Positions 53,479-63,489 of a stretch of 64,000 nucleotides of DNA are shown here, piece by piece. The notes under the pieces were generated by a model. That model searched no databases. It was not told the origin of the DNA and saw only the letters and a program-made list of their open reading frames with translations. The DNA is from Paraburkholderia ferrariae NBRC 106233. Lineage in GTDB: Bacteria; Pseudomonadota; Gammaproteobacteria; Burkholderiales; Burkholderiaceae. How positions within the stretch are numbered: the first letter of the stretch is position 1; every line of letters begins with the position of its first letter. Position numbers and translations under genes: made by a program. The stretch spans positions 62,001-126,000 of the forward strand of contig NZ_BAYB01000011.1 in the NCBI RefSeq assembly GCF_000685035.1, written 5' to 3'.

Positions 53479-54117
53479 ATGGCAACGAATCCGCGCCGCG
53501 CACTTATCGTGATCGACGTGCAGAACGAGTACGTCACCGGCGATCTGCCGATCGAATATCCGCCCGTCGAGATTTCGCTCGCCCACATCGGCCGGGCCAT
53601 CGACGCCGCCCGCGCCGCCGGCGTGCCGGTGGTGGTCGTGCAGAACTTCGCGCCCGCCGGTGCGCCGATCTTCGCGCGCGGCACCGTGGGCGCCGAACTG
53701 CATGCCGTGGTGGCATCGCGCGCGCATGACCACTACGTCGAGAAGTCGCTGCCCAGTGCGTTCGCGGGCACGGACCTCGCCGCATGGCTTGCCGGACGCG
53801 GCATCGACACCATCGCGGTGGCCGGCTACATGACCCACAACTGCGACGCCTCGACGGTGTTCGAAGCGACCCACGCCGGGCTCAAGGTGGAGTTCCTGAA
53901 GGATGCGACGGGCTCGGTGCCCTACGAGAACGACGCCGGCTTTGCCAGCGCGGAGGAGATTCACCGCGTGTTCAGCGTGGTGATGCAGTCGCGCTTCGCC
54001 GCGGTGGTGAGCACGGACGCCTGGATTGCCGCGGTGCAGGCCGCGGCGCCGCTTGCGGGCGACAACATCTACGCGTCCAACCAGCGGGCGCGCGCAAAGG
54101 CGAACGCGCTGGCCTGA
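53479..54117 (+). CDS. Isochorismatase-family cysteine hydrolase
   Basis: 212 residues. Catalytic Asp in LIVIDVQNEY, Lys in VEKSLPSAF, and Cys in AGYMTHNCDAST form the Asp-Lys-Cys triad of nicotinamidase/isochorismatase-like enzymes. Substrate not determined. AGGAG at 53464 sets ATG 53479; longer upstream frames are not supported. Divergent from the GlxA-type regulator. Confidence 0.9.
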   Translation: MATNPRRALIVIDVQNEYVTGDLPIEYPPVEISLAHIGRAIDAARAAGVPVVVVQNFAPAGAPIFARGTVGAELHAVVASRAHDHYVEKSLPSAFAGTDLAAWLAGRGIDTIAVAGYMTHNCDASTVFEATHAGLKVEFLKDATGSVPYENDAGFASAEEIHRVFSVVMQSRFAAVVSTDAWIAAVQAAAPLAGDNIYASNQRARAKANALA

Positions 54118-54118
54118 C

Positions 54119-54769
54119 TCAGCCGGCCGCCTGGCCGCCCAGCTTGAGCGCCGGGCTGTAGCGCAGCATGTCGAGCATGGCCTCGACATGCCGCGCGGCG
54201 TAGGTGGCGACGTCGAACACGTCGGGCAGGATCGCCATGTCGTGCAGCATGCCGGTGACGAACGAGTGCGCCATGCGCGCGCCGCGCGCCGCGTCGAGAT
54301 CGGCGGGCAACTGACCTTTGGACATGGCATTGCGCAGGCCTTCCTCGATGCTCGCGAGGCCCTCGCGCATATTGGACTGGTGGCGCGCCATCACCGGTCC
54401 CATCTCCTCCACGAACTCGCATTTCAGGAAGAGGATTTCGAACACGCGCCGCCGCCGGACGTCCGAGGCCGTATCGCGCAGGCACAGCACGCACAGGTCG
54501 CGGATGCGCCCGAGCGGGTCCGGCTCGGACGGATCGACCGTGGCCGCCTTGAGTTCGTCGAGCGGCAGCACCACGCGGTCGAACATCGCCGTGAAAACAT
54601 CCCCCTTGTTCTCGAAGTGCCAGTAGATCGCGCCGCGCGTGACGCCGGCGGCCTGGGCAATATCGGCAAGGGTCGTGCGCGACACACCCTTCTCGAAGAA
54701 GACGTGTTCGGCGGCGTCGAGGATCTTGCTGCGCGTCTCCAGCGCTTCCTCTTTCGTGCGGCGGGCCAT
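54119..54769 (-). CDS. bpeR: TetR-family repressor of the efflux operon
   Basis: 216 residues from ATG 54769. Helix-turn-helix with TTLADIAQAAGVTRGAIYWHF (about 32-52, shown in part: IAQAAGVTRGAIYWHF), ligand-binding C-terminal domain of AcrR type (VRRRRVFEILFLKCEF). Begins MARRTKEEALETR as AcrR/TtgR/BpeR do. Divergent from the RND operon and separated by 433 bases containing the palindromic operator. Symbol by homology and context. Ends 1 base from the isochorismatase gene stop, convergent. Confidence 0.88.
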   Translation of the reverse strand: MARRTKEEALETRSKILDAAEHVFFEKGVSRTTLADIAQAAGVTRGAIYWHFENKGDVFTAMFDRVVLPLDELKAATVDPSEPDPLGRIRDLCVLCLRDTASDVRRRRVFEILFLKCEFVEEMGPVMARHQSNMREGLASIEEGLRNAMSKGQLPADLDAARGARMAHSFVTGMLHDMAILPDVFDVATYAARHVEAMLDMLRYSPALKLGGQAAG

Positions 54770-55202
54770 AGGTTCGGATGAGTGAGCTTGCGAGAGCTGT
54801 GGGGTTTTTGTAAGCATTTGCCGCAACGATCCCGGCGCCTGCTATGTGAGACGCGCAGATCCCACTTGGGCGCCTCTTCTGCGATGCATTTTCATTCTTT
54901 AACATGCATTCGCGAATGTATCTATAATAGCACCCCACCACCTGGGTATCTCAACTGTGGATGTTTGGTTAATATCCGTCACTGGCCCAAGTGGCCGTAA
55001 CTGGCCATAACAATCCCGATGCACGATGCCGCCTGTCGCGGCGTCGCGTCAAATCTACCGGACGGATGCGCAAAGCGGATCTGCGCAGACAAGAAGTCAA
55101 GGTTATCCGTCAGGTATTGCCAGATGCTGGCGTGCGTTGACGTCCCGCGCGAGGCGGGCCGCCGCATGCTCTTTTTTGTCAGCTATAGACAGAGGTTGCT
55201 CC
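54770..55202. other. 433-base regulatory region of the efflux locus
   Basis: Holds the promoter/operator at 54899-54928 and a long leader before bpeA (about 270 bases from the predicted start site). I see no small gene in the leader. Longer frames that read into bpeA from 55026 are leader sequence, since ATG 55203 starts a proper lipoprotein signal. Confidence 0.6.
54899..54928 (+). promoter_or_regulatory. Efflux operon promoter with palindromic operator
   Basis: CATTCGCGAATG at 54907-54918 is a perfect 12-bp palindrome within ACATGCATTCGCGAATGTAT. It sits between TTAACA (54899-54904) and TATAAT (54923-54928), spacing 18. AcrR/TtgR-type repressors bind such ATTCGCGAAT-like sites. TetR bound here would block the promoter. 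Confidence 0.75.
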
Positions 55203-56477
55203 ATGCGCGTCGAACGGGTTCCATTCCGCCTAATCAGCTTCGCGACGGCCGCCATCGTGCTCGCCGCATGCGGACAGAAGCAGTCAGCGCCGCCGCAACA
55301 AACGCCCGAAGTCGGCGTCGTTACGGTGCAGCCGACGGCCGTGCCGGTCGTCACCGAACTGCCGGGCCGCACCAACGCCTTCCTCGTCGCGCAGGTGCGC
55401 GCACGGGTGGACGGCATCGTGCTGCGCCGCGAATTCACCGAAGGCTCGATCGTCAAGGCGGGCCAGCGTCTCTACAAGATCGACCCGGCGCCGTACATCG
55501 CCGCGCTCAACAACGCCAGGGCCGCGCTTGCCAAGGCGCAGGCCAACCTCGTCACGCAGAACGCACTCGTTGCGCGCTACAAGGTGCTCGTGGCGGCCAA
55601 CGCCGTCTCGAAGCAGGACTACGACAACGCCGTGGCCGCGCAAGGCCAGGCGCAGGCCGACGTGGATGCCGGCAAGGCCTCCGTCGATACGGCGCAGATC
55701 AACCTCGGCTACACGGACGTCATTTCGCCCGTGACGGGCCAGGTCGGCATCTCGCAGGTCACGCCTGGCGCCTACGTGCAGGCGAGCCAGGCCACGCTGA
55801 TGTCCACCGTGCAGCAGCTCGATCCGATGTACGTCGATCTCACGCAGTCGAGCCTCGACGGCCTGCGGCTGCGCCGCGAAGTGCAGGAAGGGCGCCTGAA
55901 GACGAGCGGCCCGAACGCCGCGAAGGTCACGCTCGTGCTCGAAGACGGGCGCAGCTACGGCGAGCAGGGCAAGCTGCAGTTCACCGACGTGACGGTCGAT
56001 CAGACCACGGGCTCGGTGACCGTGCGCGCGCTCTTCCCGAACCCCGACCGCGTGCTGCTGCCGGGCATGTTCGTGCGCGCGCGCATCGAGGAAGGCGTGA
56101 ACGACCGCGCGTTCCTCGTGCCGCAAGTGGGCGTGCAGCACGACCAGAAGGGCCAGGCGACGGTGCTCGTCGTCGATCAGAACAACAAGGTGGAACTGCA
56201 CCCGATCCAGACGTCGGGCACGCAGGGCCAGGACTGGATCGTCGATAGCGGCCTGAATCCGGGCGACCGCGTGATTGTTCAGGGCACCGAAAAGGTTCGC
56301 CCGGGCGCGCAAGTGAAGGCGATTGCCGCCAGTCTGCCGCCTCCGCCCCCGCCGGGCGCTCCGTCGGCGGACATGACGACGTCGGCCAGCGCAGGCGCGC
56401 AGGCCGGCGCAGGCGCCGCTTCCGGCGCCGGGGCACAACCGGCGTCCGCCGCGCCCGCTGCCTCCGCCGCGCAATAA
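55203..56477 (+). CDS. bpeA: RND efflux periplasmic adaptor
   Basis: 424 residues. Lipoprotein signal with lipobox LAAC (Cys about 23). Then barrel-sandwich/lipoyl halves (VRARVDGIVLRREFTEGSIVKAG, INLGYTDVISPVTGQVG in part), a coiled hairpin with Ala/Gln-rich heptads, beta-barrel, and a C-terminal Pro/Ala/Ser-rich tail after residue 375. Links the inner-membrane pump to the outer-membrane channel. First gene of a three-gene operon; BpeA/AcrA/MexA family. Symbol by homology. Confidence 0.93.
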   Translation: MRVERVPFRLISFATAAIVLAACGQKQSAPPQQTPEVGVVTVQPTAVPVVTELPGRTNAFLVAQVRARVDGIVLRREFTEGSIVKAGQRLYKIDPAPYIAALNNARAALAKAQANLVTQNALVARYKVLVAANAVSKQDYDNAVAAQGQAQADVDAGKASVDTAQINLGYTDVISPVTGQVGISQVTPGAYVQASQATLMSTVQQLDPMYVDLTQSSLDGLRLRREVQEGRLKTSGPNAAKVTLVLEDGRSYGEQGKLQFTDVTVDQTTGSVTVRALFPNPDRVLLPGMFVRARIEEGVNDRAFLVPQVGVQHDQKGQATVLVVDQNNKVELHPIQTSGTQGQDWIVDSGLNPGDRVIVQGTEKVRPGAQVKAIAASLPPPPPPGAPSADMTTSASAGAQAGAGAASGAGAQPASAAPAASAAQ

Positions 56478-56492
56478 CAGGGAGCCTGTTTC

Positions 56493-59400
56493 ATGGCAAA
56501 GTTCTTTATCGATCGCCCGATTTTTGCATGGGTGATCGCGATCATTCTGATGCTGGCGGGCGTGGCTTCGGTGTTCACGCTGCCGGTGGCGCAGTACCCG
56601 ACCATTGCGCCTCCCGCCATCCAGATCTCGGCGACCTACCCGGGCGCATCCGCCAAGACGGTCGAAGACACGGTCACGCAGGTCATCGAGCAGCAGATGA
56701 GCGGCCTCGACCACCTGCTGTACCTCTCGTCGACGAGCGATGACTCGGGTACGGCCACGATCACGCTGACCTTCGCCGCGGGCACCAACCCCGACATCGC
56801 GCAGGTGCAGGTGCAGAACAAGCTGCAGCTCGCCACGCCGATCCTGCCGCAGGTGGTGCAGCAGCTCGGCATCAAGGTCACGAAGTCGAGCAGCAGCTTC
56901 CTGCTCGTGCTCGCGTTCGTGTCCGAAGACCACAGCATGTCGAAGTACGACCTCGCGAACTACGTGGCGTCGAACGTCGAAGACCCGGTCAGCCGGATCG
57001 ACGGCGTGGGTACGGTCACGCTGTTCGGCTCGCAGTACGCGATGCGGATCTGGCTCGACCCGAACCGCCTGAACAACTACGGCCTGACACCGGTCGATGT
57101 CACCAGTGCGATCTCCGCGCAGAACGTGCAGATCGCGGGCGGCCAGTTGGGCGGCACGCCGTCGGTGGCGGGGCAGTCGTTCCAGGCGACCATCACGGAA
57201 TCGACGCTGCTGCGCACGCCGGAAGAGTTCGGCAACATCCTGCTGAAGGTGAACCAGGACGGCTCGCAGGTGCGCCTGAAGGACGTGGCGCGCATCTCGC
57301 TGGGCGGCGAAACGTATAACTTCGACACGAAGTACAACGGCTCGCCGACGGCCGGCCTCGGCATCCAGCTCGCCACGGGCGCGAACGCGCTGCAGACCGC
57401 GAAGCTCGTGCGCGAGAAGATCGACCAGCTCTCGAAGTACTTCCCGCACGGTCTCGTCGTGAAGTACCCGTACGACACCACGCCGTTCGTGCGCCTGTCG
57501 ATCGAGGAAGTGATCAAGACGCTGCTGGAAGGCATCGTGCTGGTGTTCCTCGTGATGTATCTGTTCCTGCAGAACCTGCGCGCGACGCTGATCCCGACCA
57601 TCGCGGTGCCGGTGGTGCTGCTCGGCACCTTCGCGATCATGGCGGCGGTGGGCTTCTCGATCAACACGCTCTCGATGTTCGGGCTCGTGCTGGCGATCGG
57701 CCTGCTGGTGGACGACGCGATCGTGGTGGTGGAAAACGTCGAGCGGGTGATGGTGGAGGAGGGCCTCTCGCCGAAGGAGGCGACCCGCAAGGCGATGGGC
57801 CAGATCACCGGCGCGCTGGTGGGCGTGGCGCTCGTGCTCTCCGCCGTGTTCGTGCCGGTGGCGTTTTCGGGCGGCTCGGTGGGCGCCATCTACCGGCAGT
57901 TCTCGCTCACGATCGTGGCGGCGATGGTGCTGTCCGTGCTGGTCGCGCTGATCCTCACGCCGGCCCTGTGCGCGACGATCCTCAAGCCGATTCCGAAGGG
58001 CCACCACGAAGAGAAGAAGGGCTTCTTCGGCTGGTTCAACCGCACCTTCGAAACGAGCCGCGACAAGTACCACAGCGGCGTGTATCACGTGATCCGGCGC
58101 TCGGGGCGCTGGCTCATCATCTATCTCGCGGTGATCGTCGCGGTGGGTCTGCTGTTCGTGCGCCTGCCCAAGTCGTTCCTGCCCGACGAAGACCAGGGCA
58201 CGATGTTCGTGCTCGTGCAGACGCCGTCCGGCTCGACCCAGGAAACCACGCAGCGCACGCTCGACAACATCGAACAGTATCTGCTCTCGCAGGAGAGCAG
58301 CATCGTCGAGTCGGTGTTCACGGTGAACGGCTTCAGCTTCGCGGGCCGCGGCCAGAATGCGGGCCTCGTGTTCGTGCGGATGAAGGACTACAAGGAGCGC
58401 CAGCACGACGACCAGAAGGTGCAGGCACTCGTGCGCCGCATGTTCGGCCGCTACGCGGGGTACAAGGACGCGCTCGTGATTCCGGTGAATCCGCCTTCGA
58501 TTCCGGAACTGGGCACGGCCTCGGGCTTCGACTTCGAACTCGAAGACCGCGGCGGCCTCGGCCACGAAAAGCTGATGGAAGCGCGCAACATGCTGCTCGG
58601 CATGGCAGCGAAGGACCCGACGCTCGCGCTCGTGCGCCCGAACGGCCTGAACGACACGCCGCAGTACAAGGTCGACATCGACCGCGAGAAGGCGAATGCG
58701 CTCGGCGTGACGGCCGCGGCGATCGACCAGACGTTCTCGATCGCGTGGGCTTCGTCGTACGTGAACAACTTCCTCGACACCGACGGCCGGATCAAGAAGG
58801 TGTACGTGATGGCCGACGCGCCGTTCCGTATGAACCCCACGGATCTGGACATCTGGTACGTGCGCAACGGCGCGGGCGGGATGGTGCCGTTCAGCTCGTT
58901 CGCGACGGGCCAGTGGACCTACGGTTCGCCGAAGCTCGAACGCTACAACGGGATTTCGTCGATCGAAATCCAGGGGCAGGCGGGCCAGGGCAAATCGACG
59001 GGTCAGGCGATGACGGCCATGGAGCAGATCGCGGCGAAGCTGCCCGCGGGTATCGGCTACGAATGGACGGGTCTCTCGTTCCAGGAACGCCAGTCGGGTT
59101 CGCAGGCGCCGATTCTGTACGGCATCTCGATCCTCGTCGTGTTCCTGTGTCTGGCGGCGCTGTACGAAAGCTGGTCGATTCCGTTCGCGGTCATCATGGT
59201 GGTGCCGCTCGGCGTGCTCGGCGCGCTGCTCGCGGTGACGCTGCGGGGCCTCGAGAACGACGTGTTCTTCCAGGTGGGTCTGTTGACCACCGTGGGTCTT
59301 TCGGCGAAGAACGCGATTCTGATCGTGGAATTCGCGCGCGACCTGCAGGCCGGCGGCAAGATGGGGCCGGTCGAGGCGGCGCTCGAAGCCTCGCGTCTGC

Positions 59401-59777
59401 GGCTGCGCCCGATCCTGATGACGTCGATGGCGTTCATTCTGGGCGTGCTGCCGCTCGCGATCAGCAACGGCGCCGGCTCGGCGAGCCAGCACGCCATCGG
59501 CACGGGCGTGATCGGCGGGATGATTACCGCTACGTTCCTCGCGATTTTCATGATCCCGATGTTCTTCGTCGTGATCCGTGCGAAGTTCGCGGGCGAGAAG
59601 GAAGATCCGGCAACGGCGCTCGAGCACTATGAAGAGCACCACGCGCACGACCACGACGGCGAGAACGGCGGCAATGGTGGCTCGGGCGGCGGTGCCAATG
59701 GCAGCAATGGCGGCAATGCCGGTGGCGCTGGCGGCAGTGGCAGCAATGGCGATGGCCCGGGCAAGGAAGGACACTGA
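56493..59777 (+). CDS. bpeB: RND multidrug efflux permease
   Basis: 1094 residues, HAE1 family, proton-driven trimeric pump. N-terminal [17 protein letters not shown], proton-relay Asp pair in [17 protein letters not shown], twelve membrane helices with two large periplasmic loops. The last 60 residues are an unusual hydrophilic tail: a His-rich stretch ([12 protein letters not shown]) then Gly/Asn/Ser repeats ending GPGKEGH, making it longer than the usual 1040-1060. 15 bases after bpeA; its stop abuts the channel gene. Probable substrates are antibiotics and acyl-homoserine lactones, as in BpeAB-type systems. Confidence 0.96.
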   Translation: MAKFFIDRPIFAWVIAIILMLAGVASVFTLPVAQYPTIAPPAIQISATYPGASAKTVEDTVTQVIEQQMSGLDHLLYLSSTSDDSGTATITLTFAAGTNPDIAQVQVQNKLQLATPILPQVVQQLGIKVTKSSSSFLLVLAFVSEDHSMSKYDLANYVASNVEDPVSRIDGVGTVTLFGSQYAMRIWLDPNRLNNYGLTPVDVTSAISAQNVQIAGGQLGGTPSVAGQSFQATITESTLLRTPEEFGNILLKVNQDGSQVRLKDVARISLGGETYNFDTKYNGSPTAGLGIQLATGANALQTAKLVREKIDQLSKYFPHGLVVKYPYDTTPFVRLSIEEVIKTLLEGIVLVFLVMYLFLQNLRATLIPTIAVPVVLLGTFAIMAAVGFSINTLSMFGLVLAIGLLVDDAIVVVENVERVMVEEGLSPKEATRKAMGQITGALVGVALVLSAVFVPVAFSGGSVGAIYRQFSLTIVAAMVLSVLVALILTPALCATILKPIPKGHHEEKKGFFGWFNRTFETSRDKYHSGVYHVIRRSGRWLIIYLAVIVAVGLLFVRLPKSFLPDEDQGTMFVLVQTPSGSTQETTQRTLDNIEQYLLSQESSIVESVFTVNGFSFAGRGQNAGLVFVRMKDYKERQHDDQKVQALVRRMFGRYAGYKDALVIPVNPPSIPELGTASGFDFELEDRGGLGHEKLMEARNMLLGMAAKDPTLALVRPNGLNDTPQYKVDIDREKANALGVTAAAIDQTFSIAWASSYVNNFLDTDGRIKKVYVMADAPFRMNPTDLDIWYVRNGAGGMVPFSSFATGQWTYGSPKLERYNGISSIEIQGQAGQGKSTGQAMTAMEQIAAKLPAGIGYEWTGLSFQERQSGSQAPILYGISILVVFLCLAALYESWSIPFAVIMVVPLGVLGALLAVTLRGLENDVFFQVGLLTTVGLSAKNAILIVEFARDLQAGGKMGPVEAALEASRLRLRPILMTSMAFILGVLPLAISNGAGSASQHAIGTGVIGGMITATFLAIFMIPMFFVVIRAKFAGEKEDPATALEHYEEHHAHDHDGENGGNGGSGGGANGSNGGNAGGAGGSGSNGDGPGKEGH

Positions 59778-59778
59778 G

Positions 59779-61305
59779 ATGCAAAAACTATCCGTAATTG
59801 CAGTGGCGACGCTCGTTCTCGCGGGCTGCACGATGGAGCCGTGGTATCACCGGCCCGCGGCGCCGGTGTCGCAGTCGTTCCCCGAAGGCGGCGTGTACGC
59901 GACGCAGCCGGGCCAGCCCGGCGGCGCGCCGAACGGCCGCAGCGCCAACGGCGCCGCGGCCACCGACATCGGCTGGCGCGACTTCTTCGTCGATCCCCGC
60001 CTGCAGAAGCTCGTGGAAATCGCGCTGAAGAACAACCGCGACCTGCGCGTTTCGGTGCTCAACGTCGAGGCGGCGCGCGCTCAGTACCAGATCACGCGCG
60101 CGCAGCTCATGCCGTCGATCAACGCCGTGGGCACGGAATCGCGCACGCGTTCGCCGACCGATCTCGCGCAGTTCCCGCAGAGCAACCCGTACAGCATCTA
60201 TAACGTGGGTCTGCAGGCGTCGTGGGAAATCGACTTCTGGGGGCGCATCCGCAGCCTGAAGGACCAGGCGCTGGCGGAGTACCTCTCCACGGCGCAGGCG
60301 CGCAAGGCGGCGGAAATCTCGCTCGTCTCGCAGGTGGCCGAGCAGTACCTGACGATGCTGGCCGACGACGAACTGCTCAAGGTCACGCAGGAAACGCTGA
60401 AGACCGCGCAGGACTCGTACAACATCACGAAGGCGCAGTTCGACAACGGCACCGGCACCGAACTCGACCTGCGCCAGGCGCAGTCGGTGGTCGAGACGGC
60501 GCAGGCCAATCTGCAGGCCCAGATGCGCGCTCGCGCGCAGGCCGAAAACGCGCTCGTGCTGCTGATCGGCGAGCCGTTGCCGGCCGATCTGCCGCCGGGG
60601 CTGCCGCTCGGCTCGCAGGACCTCCTGACCGACATTCCGGAGGGCCTGCCGTCCGACCTGCTCACGCGGCGTCCGGACATCATGGAAGCCGAACAGACGC
60701 TGCTCGCGGCCAACGCCAACATCGGCGCGGCACGCGCGGCGTTCTTCCCGAAGATCTCGCTCACCGCGGCCTTCGGCACGGAGAGCCTGTCGCTCGGCGG
60801 CCTTTTCCATGCAGGCACGGCGGCGTGGAGCTTCGCGCCGCAGGTCGCCTTGCCGATCTTCCAGGGCGGCTCGAACATCGCGAACCTGCAGCTTGCGAAC
60901 GTGCAGAAGCGCATCGAGATTGCGAACTACGAGAAGGCGATCCAGTCGGCGTTCCGCGAAGTGGCGGACGGGCTGGCCGCGCGCGGCACCTACGAGCAGC
61001 AGATCGCGGCGCTTCAGCGCAATACGTTCGCCAATCAGCGCTCCCTGGATCTTTCGGAACTGCGCTACAAGAACGGTGTGGACAGCTATCTTTCGGTGCT
61101 GACCGCGCAAACCAGTCTGTACTCGGCGCAGCAGACGCTGGTCCAGACGCAGCTGGCACGGCAGAACAACCTGGTCGATCTGTACCGGGCGCTGGGCGGC
61201 GGCTGGATCGAGCATGCGGGCGAGACGCCGCGTCCGGCCGATGCACCGGTCGATTACGGCGCGGCGAGCGCGCCGGTGGCAGCTTCCGCCGCGACGGCGG
61301 GCTGA
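59779..61305 (+). CDS. oprB: Outer-membrane efflux channel, OprM/NodT type
   Basis: 508 residues, a lipoprotein (lipobox LAGC, Cys18). TolC-like duplicated OEP domain with alpha-helical barrel and strands (FFVDPRLQKLVEIALKNNRD, QITRAQLMPSINAVG, and in the second half NIGAARAAFFPKISLTAA, FANQRSLDLSELRYKNG). Third gene of the operon, starting 1 base after the bpeB stop codon. Forms the exit duct of the pump. The name oprB follows the BpeAB-OprB system, not the sugar porin of that name. Confidence 0.94.
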   Translation: MQKLSVIAVATLVLAGCTMEPWYHRPAAPVSQSFPEGGVYATQPGQPGGAPNGRSANGAAATDIGWRDFFVDPRLQKLVEIALKNNRDLRVSVLNVEAARAQYQITRAQLMPSINAVGTESRTRSPTDLAQFPQSNPYSIYNVGLQASWEIDFWGRIRSLKDQALAEYLSTAQARKAAEISLVSQVAEQYLTMLADDELLKVTQETLKTAQDSYNITKAQFDNGTGTELDLRQAQSVVETAQANLQAQMRARAQAENALVLLIGEPLPADLPPGLPLGSQDLLTDIPEGLPSDLLTRRPDIMEAEQTLLAANANIGAARAAFFPKISLTAAFGTESLSLGGLFHAGTAAWSFAPQVALPIFQGGSNIANLQLANVQKRIEIANYEKAIQSAFREVADGLAARGTYEQQIAALQRNTFANQRSLDLSELRYKNGVDSYLSVLTAQTSLYSAQQTLVQTQLARQNNLVDLYRALGGGWIEHAGETPRPADAPVDYGAASAPVAASAATAG

Positions 61306-61387
61306 GCGGCGCGGCAAGCTCAGCAAGCGCGGCAGGCGAACCGGGCCGCCAGGTTCAAACGGCACCCGGTTCGCGTCAGACACAAAT

Positions 61388-61420
61388 GCCACGGTTCATC
61401 GCGAACCGTGGCGTTTTTTT
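61388..61420 (+). terminator. Terminator of the efflux operon
   Basis: GCCACGGTTC/GAACCGTGGC (61388-61397 with 61403-61412), 5-base loop, followed by GTTTTTTT. A classic rho-independent terminator. Confidence 0.93.
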
Positions 61421-61463
61421 ATGCGTGCTTCCGCGCGCGTGGCTTGCCGCCAGAAACAAAAAA

Positions 61464-61487
61464 GGCGCCACGGTCTCCCGTGGCGCC
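61464..61487 (-). terminator. Terminator of the purine permease gene
   Basis: On the minus strand GGCGCCACGG/CCGTGGCGCC (a 10-bp stem, 4-base loop) is followed by TTTTTTGTTTC. It ends the convergent NCS2 transporter transcript. A small extra hairpin CACGGC/GCCGTG lies at 61503-61520. Confidence 0.9.
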
Positions 61488-61537
61488 AAACCAGCAAAAG
61501 GCCACGGCGTATTTGCCGTGACACCTCTCGCGTCAAC

Positions 61538-62962
61538 TCAATGAGCGGCCGAGCGCGGCATTTCGTGGCTCTCGCCTTGCGCGCCGTCCTTCGGGGCCTG
61601 GCTTTCGAGGTCGTGGCCCGCGCGGCGGATATCGCGTTCGGCGGCCTTTTCGCTCTTCACGCCGTTGAAGATCAGGTTGAGGACCACCGCCGAAACCGAA
61701 GCGAGCAGGATGCCGCTATGCAGGATCGGGGCGAGGGCGGGCGGCAGCTTCGAGAAGAAGTGCGGCGCGACCACCGGCGTGAGACCGAAGCCGACGCTCA
61801 CCGCGACGATGAACAGGTTGTGCTGGTTCTTCACGAAATCGACGCGCGAGAGCGCCTTGATGCCGTTGGCCGCCACCATGCCGAACATCACGATGCCGGC
61901 GCCGCCGAGCACGAAGGCGGGCACCGAAGCGACCATCTGCGCCATCTTCGGGAAGAGGCCGAGCAGCACGAGAATCAGGCCGCCCGTTGCACACACGAAA
62001 CGGCTCTTCACACCCGTAATGCCGATCAGGCCCACGTTCTGCGAGAACGAGGTGTGCGGGAACGAATTGAAGATGCCGCCGATCATCGTGCCGAGACCGT
62101 CCACGCGCAGGCCGCGCACGAGCGTTTGCTGATCCACCGGACGATCGACCATGTCGCCGACTGCGAGGAACATGCCCGTCGATTCGATGAAGGTCACGAA
62201 CATCACGATCACCATCGTCGCGATCGGCAGGATGTGGAAGGCCGGCACGCCGAAGTGCAGCGGCATCGGGAAGCCTACCCAATGCGCGTTCGACACGCCG
62301 TCGAGGTTCACGCGGCCGAGGCCGAACGCAATCGCGAAGCCCGCGACGATGCCGAGCAGCACCGAGATGTTCGAGATGAAGCCGCGGCCGAACTTGTTGA
62401 TGAGGAGAATCAGCATCAGCACGAGGAGCGAGAGGCCGAGATAGACGGGGTTGCCGTAGTCGGGGTTGCCCACGCCGCCGGCGGCCCAGTTGATGCCCAC
62501 CTCCATGAGCGACAACCCGATCACCGTAATCACCGTGCCCACCACGACGAGCGGGAAGAAGCGCAGCAGCTTGCCGATCAGCGGGGCGATGAGAATGCCT
62601 ATCGCCCCGGCGGCAATCGTCGAGCCGAAGATATCCAGAATGCCGAGTGAGGGGTCCGTGCCGATGGCGATCATCGGACCGACCGAGGCGAACGTGCAGC
62701 CCATGATGACGGGCAGGCGAATGCCGAAGATCCACAGGCCGAGTGTCTGGATCAGCGTGGCGATGCCGCAGGCGAACAGGTCGGCGCTGATGAGGAACGC
62801 GATCTGGTCTTTCGGCAGCCACAGGGCGCTGCCGATGATGAGCGGCACGGCGACCGCGCCCGCATACATCACGAGGACGTGCTGGATGCCGAGGGTGAGC
62901 AGCTGGCCGGTGGGCAGCCGTTGGTCGACCGGGTGGACCGTGTCCCTCTCGTTGGGTTGCAT
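61538..62962 (-). CDS. NCS2-family purine/xanthine permease
   Basis: 474 residues with about 14 membrane segments, typical for UraA/XanP/UapA-type H+ symporters. Motifs: LTLGIQHVLVMYAGAVAVP, GCTFASVGPMIAIG and FIESTGMFLAVGD (TM8 Glu region), and SFSQNVGLIGITGV. The motif set is closer to xanthine/uric acid carriers (XanP/PbuX) than to UraA, but substrate is not proven. C-terminus is soluble and charged. Monocistronic with a strong terminator. Confidence 0.9.
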   Translation of the reverse strand: MQPNERDTVHPVDQRLPTGQLLTLGIQHVLVMYAGAVAVPLIIGSALWLPKDQIAFLISADLFACGIATLIQTLGLWIFGIRLPVIMGCTFASVGPMIAIGTDPSLGILDIFGSTIAAGAIGILIAPLIGKLLRFFPLVVVGTVITVIGLSLMEVGINWAAGGVGNPDYGNPVYLGLSLLVLMLILLINKFGRGFISNISVLLGIVAGFAIAFGLGRVNLDGVSNAHWVGFPMPLHFGVPAFHILPIATMVIVMFVTFIESTGMFLAVGDMVDRPVDQQTLVRGLRVDGLGTMIGGIFNSFPHTSFSQNVGLIGITGVKSRFVCATGGLILVLLGLFPKMAQMVASVPAFVLGGAGIVMFGMVAANGIKALSRVDFVKNQHNLFIVAVSVGFGLTPVVAPHFFSKLPPALAPILHSGILLASVSAVVLNLIFNGVKSEKAAERDIRRAGHDLESQAPKDGAQGESHEMPRSAAH

Positions 62963-63489
62963 GTGTCTCTCTCCGTTACTCTGGTATGGAATGTGGCCTC
63001 CAAGGTATGCGGAACGAAAAACGCCAACAAGACCACTGGGGACTATTTCGTGCTTTCCGGGGGTGATATGCGTGGACGCAGTCCAGTAGGTGGGACGAGG
63101 GCCGGATTCGTGCGCGGGGAGCGCCTGTGGTGTTCCGCGGGTGGGCAGGCCCTGGAGCCGCGCATGCGGCTCCAGGGCGCAAAACCCCGTGTTTCAGGCG
63201 TTTATCCGCTGTGGCTGCGGCTTGCGCGCGATGCTGTCGTGCCCGCAGGGGCCCAAAGGGTGCCCCGAAAAACGGCCCGATGCGCGCCGCGGGTTCGCTG
63301 CATCATATGGGCGCAGTCTTATGAACTATATTCCGCAATCTGCATGTGGGTCATTTTGCAGTGCGTCGCAGCCCACCGGGTTAACCCGCGAATGGCTGGA
63401 TTTCGTGTCGTTTGAGGATCTGGCGCGATGCAGCACATGCGCCCGCTATGATGGTCGTCTTCCGGTCTTTCCCATACCTCTCGTACTCC
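62963..63489. other. 527-base divergent region with a perfect hairpin
   Basis: Lies between the permease gene and the kinase gene. No coding sequence seen. The main structure is GCCCTGGAGCCGC (63149-63161) pairing with GCGGCTCCAGGGC (63166-63178) around GCAT. No T-run on either side, so a terminator is unlikely. Confidence 0.6.

Noticed and set aside
55284..59831. A continuous minus-strand open frame of about 1515 codons antisense to bpeA and bpeB
   Set aside because: It is the antisense of two clear genes, rich in Arg/His/Asp/Glu, with no family similarity. Strong third-position GC bias in the real genes keeps the antisense frame open.
62963..63489. Purine riboswitch or similar RNA control element ahead of the NCS2 permease
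   Set aside because: No conserved core or anti-terminator arrangement is visible, and such elements are not typical of this lineage.
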